From the NCBI GenBank assembly GCA_037446355.1, contig JBBIIT010000082.1:1-10567 (forward strand): a stretch of DNA of 10,567 nt, read 5' to 3'. The translations under genes were made by a program, and so were the position numbers. This document shows positions 6,154 to 10,567 of the stretch, in pieces (the stretch's first letter is position 1; every line of letters begins with the position of its first letter). The notes under the pieces are model-generated. The model was not told where the DNA came from. It did not search any database and worked only from the letters and a program-made list of their open reading frames with translations. This DNA is from Roseiarcus sp037446355 (GTDB taxonomy: Bacteria; Pseudomonadota; Alphaproteobacteria; Rhizobiales; Beijerinckiaceae).

Positions 6154-8280
6154 ATGGCTTTGGGGCTAATTATGTTGAGCGGGCTGCTCGCGCTCGTTTA
6201 CGGCGGCGTGACGATCAGTCAGCTGATGTCCGCCTCGGCGGGTTCGGCGCGGATGCAAGAGATTTCCGGCGCGGTCGCCGAAGGCGCGCAGGCTTATTTG
6301 CGCCGGCAATACGCCACCATCGGCGCCGTCGGCGTGGTCGTTCTGATCGCTCTCGGCTTTCTGCTTTCGTGGGACGTCGCCATCGGTTTCCTCATCGGCT
6401 CGTTGCTCTCGGGCGCGGCGGGCTTCATCGGCATGAACGTTTCGGTGCGCGCCAACGTGCGTACGGCGCAGGCGGCGAGCGAATCGCTCGGCGCCGGTCT
6501 CGAAATCGCCTTCAAATCGGGCGCGGTGACGGGGATGCTGGTCGCGGGCCTCGCGCTACTCGGCGTCGCCGGCTATTTCTGGGTTCTCACCGGGCCGATG
6601 GGCCACGCGCCCTCCGACCGCGTCGTCATCGACTCGCTGGTCGCGCTCGGCTTCGGCGCCTCGTTGATCTCGATCTTCGCCCGCCTCGGCGGCGGCATCT
6701 TCACCAAGGGCGCTGACGTCGGGGCCGATCTTGTGGGCAAGGTCGAGGCGGGCATCCCCGAGGACGATCCGCGCAACCCGGCGACCATCGCCGACAACGT
6801 CGGCGACAATGTCGGCGACTGCGCGGGCATGGCGGCGGACCTCTTCGAGACTTACGCCGTCACGGTCGTCGCGACGATGGTGCTCGGCTCGATCTTCTTC
6901 AAGGACGCTTCGCTCCTGACTTCGATGATCTATCCGCTCGCGATCTGCGGCGTCTGCATCGTCACCTCGATTGTGGGCTCCTATTTCGTCAAGCTCGGCG
7001 CCAACAATTCGATCATGGGCGCGCTCTACAAAGGCCTGATCGTCACCGGCCTGTTGTCGATCGTCGGCCTCGCCATCGCGACCCAGTTCGTCGCCGGTTG
7101 GGGCGAACTCGGCGTCGTCGCCGGCAAGTCGATCACCGGCGCGAACCTGTTCGTGTGCGGGATTATCGGCCTCATCATCACGGCGCTGATCGTCGTCATC
7201 ACCGAATATTACACGGGCACCGGCAAGCGCCCGGTCGTCTCGATCGCCCAGGCTTCCGTCACTGGCCACGGAACCAACGTGATTCAGGGCCTCGCGGTTT
7301 CGTTGGAGTCGACCGCGCTGCCGGCGCTCGTCATCGTCGCCGGCATCATCGCCACCTTCCAGCTCGCCGGCCTCTACGGCACCGCGATCGCGGTGACGAC
7401 GATGCTCGGTCTTGCCGGCATGATCGTCGCGCTCGACGCCTTCGGCCCGGTCACCGACAACGCCGGCGGCATCGCCGAAATGGCGGGTCTGCCGAAGGAA
7501 GTGCGTCAGTCCACCGACGCGCTCGACGCGGTTGGCAACACGACCAAGGCCGTCACCAAGGGCTACGCCATCGGTTCGGCGGGCCTCGGCGCGCTGGTTC
7601 TGTTCGCTGCCTACACGAACGACATCAAGCATTTCGTCGACAGCGGGGTGCCGTATTTCAAGGACGTCGGCGCGATCGACTTCAGCCTCGCCAATCCCTA
7701 CGTGGTCGCGGGCCTGATCTTCGGCGGCCTGATCCCATATCTCTTCGGCGGCATCGCGATGACCGCCGTCGGGCGCGCGGCCGGCTCGGTCGTCGTTGAG
7801 GTCCGGCGTCAGTTCAAAGAGATGCCCGGCATCATGGCGGGCACGCAGCGCCCCGATTACGGCCGCGCGGTCGACATGCTGACCAAGGCGGCGATCCGGG
7901 AAATGATCATCCCGTCGCTGCTCCCCGTTTTGGCGCCGATCGTCGTCTATTTCGGCGTCTACGCGGCCTCGGGCTCCAAGAACTCGGCTTTCGCCGCTCT
8001 GGGCGCCTCCCTGCTCGGCGTGATCGTCAATGGGCTGTTCGTCGCGATCTCGATGACTTCGGGCGGCGGCGCCTGGGACAACGCCAAGAAGAGCTTCGAG
8101 GACGGCTTCATCGACAGCTCCGGCGTCAAGCACCTCAAGGGCTCGGACGCCCACAAGGCTTCCGTCACCGGCGACACCGTCGGCGACCCCTACAAGGACA
8201 CCGCCGGCCCGGCCGTGAATCCGGCGATCAAAATCACAAACATCGTCGCGCTGCTGCTGCTGGCAATCCTGGCGCACTGA
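6154..8280 (+). CDS. hppA: K+-independent membrane-bound H+-translocating pyrophosphatase
   Basis: Integral inner-membrane pump that couples hydrolysis of cytoplasmic pyrophosphate to H+ export. It has 708 residues and about 16 hydrophobic segments, as in the M-PPase family. Seen: the substrate/Mg site GGGIFTKGADVGADLVGKVE (179-198), PEDDPRNPATIADNVGDNVG (202-221) continuing to DCAGMAADLFE, then FGPVTDNAGGIAEMAG (430-445) and the C-terminal GDTVGDPYKDTAGPA (673-687). The discriminating loop reads GNTTKAVTKG (461-470): Lys465 with Thr468 is the K+-independent form, whereas K+-dependent enzymes have Ala and Gly there. That K+ class pumps H+ as far as is known. The ATG at 6154 has GGGGG (6140-6144) 9 bases upstream and begins a hydrophobic first segment. 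A strong terminator follows 23 bases after the stop. Transcribed alone or by readthrough from folD. Confidence 0.97.
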   Translation: MALGLIMLSGLLALVYGGVTISQLMSASAGSARMQEISGAVAEGAQAYLRRQYATIGAVGVVVLIALGFLLSWDVAIGFLIGSLLSGAAGFIGMNVSVRANVRTAQAASESLGAGLEIAFKSGAVTGMLVAGLALLGVAGYFWVLTGPMGHAPSDRVVIDSLVALGFGASLISIFARLGGGIFTKGADVGADLVGKVEAGIPEDDPRNPATIADNVGDNVGDCAGMAADLFETYAVTVVATMVLGSIFFKDASLLTSMIYPLAICGVCIVTSIVGSYFVKLGANNSIMGALYKGLIVTGLLSIVGLAIATQFVAGWGELGVVAGKSITGANLFVCGIIGLIITALIVVITEYYTGTGKRPVVSIAQASVTGHGTNVIQGLAVSLESTALPALVIVAGIIATFQLAGLYGTAIAVTTMLGLAGMIVALDAFGPVTDNAGGIAEMAGLPKEVRQSTDALDAVGNTTKAVTKGYAIGSAGLGALVLFAAYTNDIKHFVDSGVPYFKDVGAIDFSLANPYVVAGLIFGGLIPYLFGGIAMTAVGRAAGSVVVEVRRQFKEMPGIMAGTQRPDYGRAVDMLTKAAIREMIIPSLLPVLAPIVVYFGVYAASGSKNSAFAALGASLLGVIVNGLFVAISMTSGGGAWDNAKKSFEDGFIDSSGVKHLKGSDAHKASVTGDTVGDPYKDTAGPAVNPAIKITNIVALLLLAILAH

Positions 8281-8303
8281 GGCGGACGACGATTAAAAAT
8301 GCG

Positions 8304-8332
8304 AAGGGCGGAGCTGAGGCTCCGCCCTTTTT
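8304..8332 (+). terminator. Strong hairpin terminator after hppA, probably bidirectional
   Basis: A perfect 11-base stem, AAGGGCGGAGC (8304-8314) with GCTCCGCCCTT (8319-8329), encloses a TGAG loop and runs into TTTTT (8328-8332). This is a textbook intrinsic terminator for hppA. On the minus strand the same stem is followed after a few bases by a T-run (complement of AAAAAT, 8295-8300), so it can also end the convergent autotransporter transcript, whose stop is at 8364-8362. Confidence 0.9.
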
Positions 8333-8361
8333 GGTTGAAGACCTGAATTTCAGGGCCGCCG

Positions 8362-10567
8362 TCACCACTCGTATTGCGCGCCAACCTTTCCGGCGATCGC
8401 CTGCGCGCCGCTCGCCCATTCGCTGTCGAGTTTCGCCGAGACCGTGACGCCACCCGAGAGGCGCCAGTCCGCCCCTAGCGAGACAAGCCCGGCGTTCTGG
8501 ACGGGCAGGGCGCCAAGCGTCGTGAAACTCGCGGCGGGCAGGGCGGCGAACTGCGCGCTGACCTCTGGCGTGCTCGCCCAGTCGTGCGCCCAAGCCAACT
8601 GGCCACGCAGCGTCAATGTCGAGGCGGCGCCGGTTTCGACGGCGCGGTCGAAGCGCAAGCCGAGTTCGCCGCGCGTGTCGGTCGCCGCGCTCGCGGCGTA
8701 ACCGAGGGCGAACCCGCCTGGACCTGTTTCACTGAAGCTCGGCAGCCGGGCGTCCTGCGGCTGCAAAGCGACGTAGGGCGCGATCGCGCCGAGCGGCGTC
8801 TCGTAGCGGTAGCCGGTCTCGATCCGGCCCGAATAGGTTTGCGCGGTCAGTTGCCCGTCCAGTGTCGCGCCGAGCGGGCCGTTGCGCTGCGTCGAGTACC
8901 AGAAGTCCGAAACCGCCAGCGCCGCCGACGTATAGAGCGCGCCGAAGTGGGTCACGCCATAGACGCCGGCCTGAAAATAGTCGCCCTGTCCGGTCCCCAG
9001 GCCTTGCGAGAGGCCCCAGCTTGAAGCGCCGCCGCCCAACGCGAAGCCGACAAGCGAATCGCGCGACAGCCGATAGTCGGCGCCGGCCGCCGCGCCCGCG
9101 TCGAGCAGGGAAAGATCGTGCGTGCCGGCGCCGGCGGCGTCGCCGCCGATCTGGCCGCGGCTGTCATAGGCGCTCGCCCAAGTCGTCCAGCGCGGCTGGA
9201 ATGGCTTGGCGGCGTCAATCGCCATCGCCGCGGCGGCCGAGGCGAGCGTCGGCGCATAGCTAAGCGAGGGCGCGCCCATGTTAGCGGCGCCGCCGCGTCC
9301 CGCCGCCCAGGGATCGAGCATCGCCAGCAGGAAATCGTTGTTGGCTCGGAACATGGTCGGTGCGGCGCCCGTGACGACTTCCCCCGACGCGGCGGCCAAC
9401 GCGCCGTTGAGCGCCGGCCCGCTCAGCGTGAATAGATGGGCGAAATTCACAGGCAGTGTTCCGCCGGAATTGACGAAGCCGTTGATCGCGCCAGCGACGT
9501 TCGCGCCATTGGCGGACAGGACGCCGCCATGTCCGAGGTCGGGCGCGAGGTTCAATGTCACTGAGGTCGCGCCGTAGCTGAGCGCGCCGTCATAGTTGAA
9601 CAGACCGAGGACGCCGGGGGCGAACTTCGATCCGCCGAAACCGCCGGCGGCGTCGAGGATCGTATATTGGCGCAGCGGCGCCGCGCCCGGCGCGAGGTTC
9701 GCCAACACCAGACCGCCGAGGGTCGCCGAGCCCGAAACCGCCGCATGGGAGGCGCCTGTCGAGCCGAGGTTCACGAAGTAGAGGCTGCCCGGCGCGAAGG
9801 TCAGATGACCCGCGATGGAGAGGCTCGTGTTGGGCGTGCCGACCGCGCCTGGCGCCAGGACGCCGCCCGCGTTGACTTGCGTGGCGCCGACGGTTCCGAC
9901 GCCTTGCAGTGCGCCGAAAGCGTTGACCTGGACATTGGAGACTATGGAGCCGTCGACTTCAAGCGCGCCGCCGCCGGCGACGCTGGTCGGGCCGGTGTAG
10001 GTGCTGGCGCCGGAAAGGGTCAGCACGCCCGTTCCGTTCTTGACGATCGAGGTCGCGCCGCCGACGCCGCCGACGCCGTCGGAGGTCGTCGCATTGCCCG
10101 CCGAACCGTTGAGGTCGGCGATGGCGTCGGCGATCGTGTAATTGCCGGCGCCGAAGGTGACTGGCGATCCCTCGATGAAGAAGCCGGACCCGTAGGCCGA
10201 CCCGGCGCCGGCGCCGAGGCCGCCGCCCTGGCCGCCCGCGACGCTGCCGCCGGTCGTCGAGCCGTCGCCGTTGATGATCAGCGACCCGCCCTTGACGACG
10301 AACACCGCGCCGCCCATCCCCGCGCCGCCGCCGCCGGCGCCGAAATTATTTGCGAGGACGCCGCCCGCAGGCGCCCCGCCCCCGAATCCTCCAACTGCCG
10401 CATGTGGAAGGCCCGCCTCGGTGGCGCCGCCGCCGCCGCCAAAACCGCCATTCCCACCATAGATGCCTCCACCGCCGCCGCCGCCAAACCCGCCAGATCC
10501 TCCGAACCCGCCACCGGCTCCCCCGCCACCGAACCCCCCGTTTCCGGTGGAGCCTCCCCAGCCGCCG
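8362..10567 (-). CDS. Type V autotransporter, C-terminal 734 residues (5' end outside window)
   Basis: Outer-membrane autotransporter whose C-terminal barrel anchors or exports an N-terminal passenger. The frame is open from the stop at 8362 to the right edge (734 visible residues), so the Met codon at 10317-10315 is internal and the N-terminus with the signal peptide is missing. Visible residues 1-90 are almost pure Gly with Phe, Asn and Ala (GGFGGGG-type blocks). A passenger-associated repeat lies at about 175-206 (IVKNGTGVLTLSGASTYTGP and following), then more beta-helix-like sequence with NAFGALQGVGTV and GGVLAPGAVG. A linker with ASGEVVTGA...FLLAMLDPWAAGRGG (about 393-426) precedes a roughly 275-residue beta-barrel (about 460-734; bases 8365-9189). 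The barrel shows alternating aromatic strands and a terminal Trp, the usual aromatic C-terminal residue for BAM-dependent insertion. No protease or lipase motif is visible, so passenger function is unknown. Confidence 0.9.
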   Translation of the reverse strand, partial: GGWGGSTGNGGFGGGGAGGGFGGSGGFGGGGGGGIYGGNGGFGGGGGATEAGLPHAAVGGFGGGAPAGGVLANNFGAGGGGAGMGGAVFVVKGGSLIINGDGSTTGGSVAGGQGGGLGAGAGSAYGSGFFIEGSPVTFGAGNYTIADAIADLNGSAGNATTSDGVGGVGGATSIVKNGTGVLTLSGASTYTGPTSVAGGGALEVDGSIVSNVQVNAFGALQGVGTVGATQVNAGGVLAPGAVGTPNTSLSIAGHLTFAPGSLYFVNLGSTGASHAAVSGSATLGGLVLANLAPGAAPLRQYTILDAAGGFGGSKFAPGVLGLFNYDGALSYGATSVTLNLAPDLGHGGVLSANGANVAGAINGFVNSGGTLPVNFAHLFTLSGPALNGALAAASGEVVTGAAPTMFRANNDFLLAMLDPWAAGRGGAANMGAPSLSYAPTLASAAAAMAIDAAKPFQPRWTTWASAYDSRGQIGGDAAGAGTHDLSLLDAGAAAGADYRLSRDSLVGFALGGGASSWGLSQGLGTGQGDYFQAGVYGVTHFGALYTSAALAVSDFWYSTQRNGPLGATLDGQLTAQTYSGRIETGYRYETPLGAIAPYVALQPQDARLPSFSETGPGGFALGYAASAATDTRGELGLRFDRAVETGAASTLTLRGQLAWAHDWASTPEVSAQFAALPAASFTTLGALPVQNAGLVSLGADWRLSGGVTVSAKLDSEWASGAQAIAGKVGAQYEW
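8365..9189 (-). other. Autotransporter beta-barrel domain
   Basis: The last 275 residues begin WTTWASAYDSRGQIGGD and continue as alternating strands with Gly/Ala and aromatic girdles (for example GADYRLSRDSLVGFALGGG, GYRYETPLGAIAPYVALQP), ending AQYEW. Length and pattern fit the Pfam autotransporter barrel (PF03797-type) by recognition; no search was run. Confidence 0.85.
10318..10567 (-). repeat. Gly-rich low-complexity tract (GCC/GGC-rich DNA) in the autotransporter passenger
   Basis: These 83 codons read as blocks of four to seven Gly separated by Phe, Asn, Ala or Ser (GGFGGGG, GGSGGFGG, GGNGGFGGGGG). At DNA level the plus strand shows runs of gcc and variants such as ccgccgccgccaaa and ccgccaccgaa. 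The repeats are degenerate and continue off the window edge, so total length is unknown. Confidence 0.8.

Noticed and set aside
6556..8277. A 573-codon open frame antisense to hppA
   Set aside because: It lies exactly opposite the well-identified hppA, is rich in Asp, Arg and Gly as expected from the complement of GC-biased codons, and shows no family motif.
10271..10462. A Pro-rich plus-strand open frame at the right end
   Set aside because: It is the complement of the poly-Gly codons of the autotransporter and has no start context or family character.
10278..10529. A minus-strand small open frame in a second frame of the Gly-rich region
   Set aside because: The autotransporter frame is continuous through this region to the window edge, and the alternative frame is only Ala/Gly/Arg-rich shadow.
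10318..10567. Possible CRISPR-like or tandem DNA repeat array
   Set aside because: The periodicity is triplet-based and explained by poly-Gly coding; there are no uniform repeats with unique spacers.

Overview
This is a GC-rich stretch of an alphaproteobacterial chromosome. Dense codon bias, tight gene spacing, frequent GTG/TTG starts and a Gly-rich autotransporter with a Rhizobiales-style barrel linker suggest the Hyphomicrobiales, perhaps the Methylocystaceae/Beijerinckiaceae side of that order. The order-level placement is inferred from protein character, not from a search. Seven protein-coding genes fill almost the whole window, and no gene-free stretch exceeds about 200 bases. I saw no tRNA, rRNA, CRISPR array, IS element or phage gene.

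Layout. Positions 1-768 (minus) hold the first 256 residues of tyrosyl-tRNA synthetase (tyrS), which runs off the left edge. About 95 bases away and divergent, a three-gene plus-strand unit begins: thiL (thiamine-monophosphate kinase, 864-1844), an inositol-monophosphatase-family phosphatase (1858-2667) and a LacX-type aldose 1-epimerase-like protein (2667-3566). Gaps are 13 bases and then a 1-base overlap, so co-transcription and translational coupling are likely. The unit ends in a 31-base convergent overlap with a minus-strand O-antigen-ligase-family membrane protein (3536-4846). Across a 182-base divergent intergenic region lies folD (5029-5955, plus). After a 198-base leader comes hppA (6154-8280, plus), a membrane H+-translocating pyrophosphatase with the K+-independent signature. 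A strong hairpin terminator at 8304-8332 separates hppA from a convergent minus-strand type V autotransporter (8362 to beyond 10567). Its beta-barrel and part of its Gly-rich passenger are in the window; its N-terminus is not.

How the genes relate. Most are housekeeping: tRNA charging (tyrS), thiamine diphosphate synthesis (thiL), one-carbon folate chemistry (folD) and recovery of pyrophosphate energy (hppA). The phosphatase and mutarotase behind thiL could share a sugar or sugar-phosphate substrate, but the sequence does not identify it. The O-antigen ligase homologue and the autotransporter are envelope or surface functions, each without its usual partner genes nearby. I found no convincing new multi-gene system. 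The points most worth a second look are the extreme Gly-rich autotransporter passenger, a degenerate repeat cluster in the hppA leader, the orphan O-antigen-ligase-like gene, and the unassigned phosphatase/mutarotase pair.
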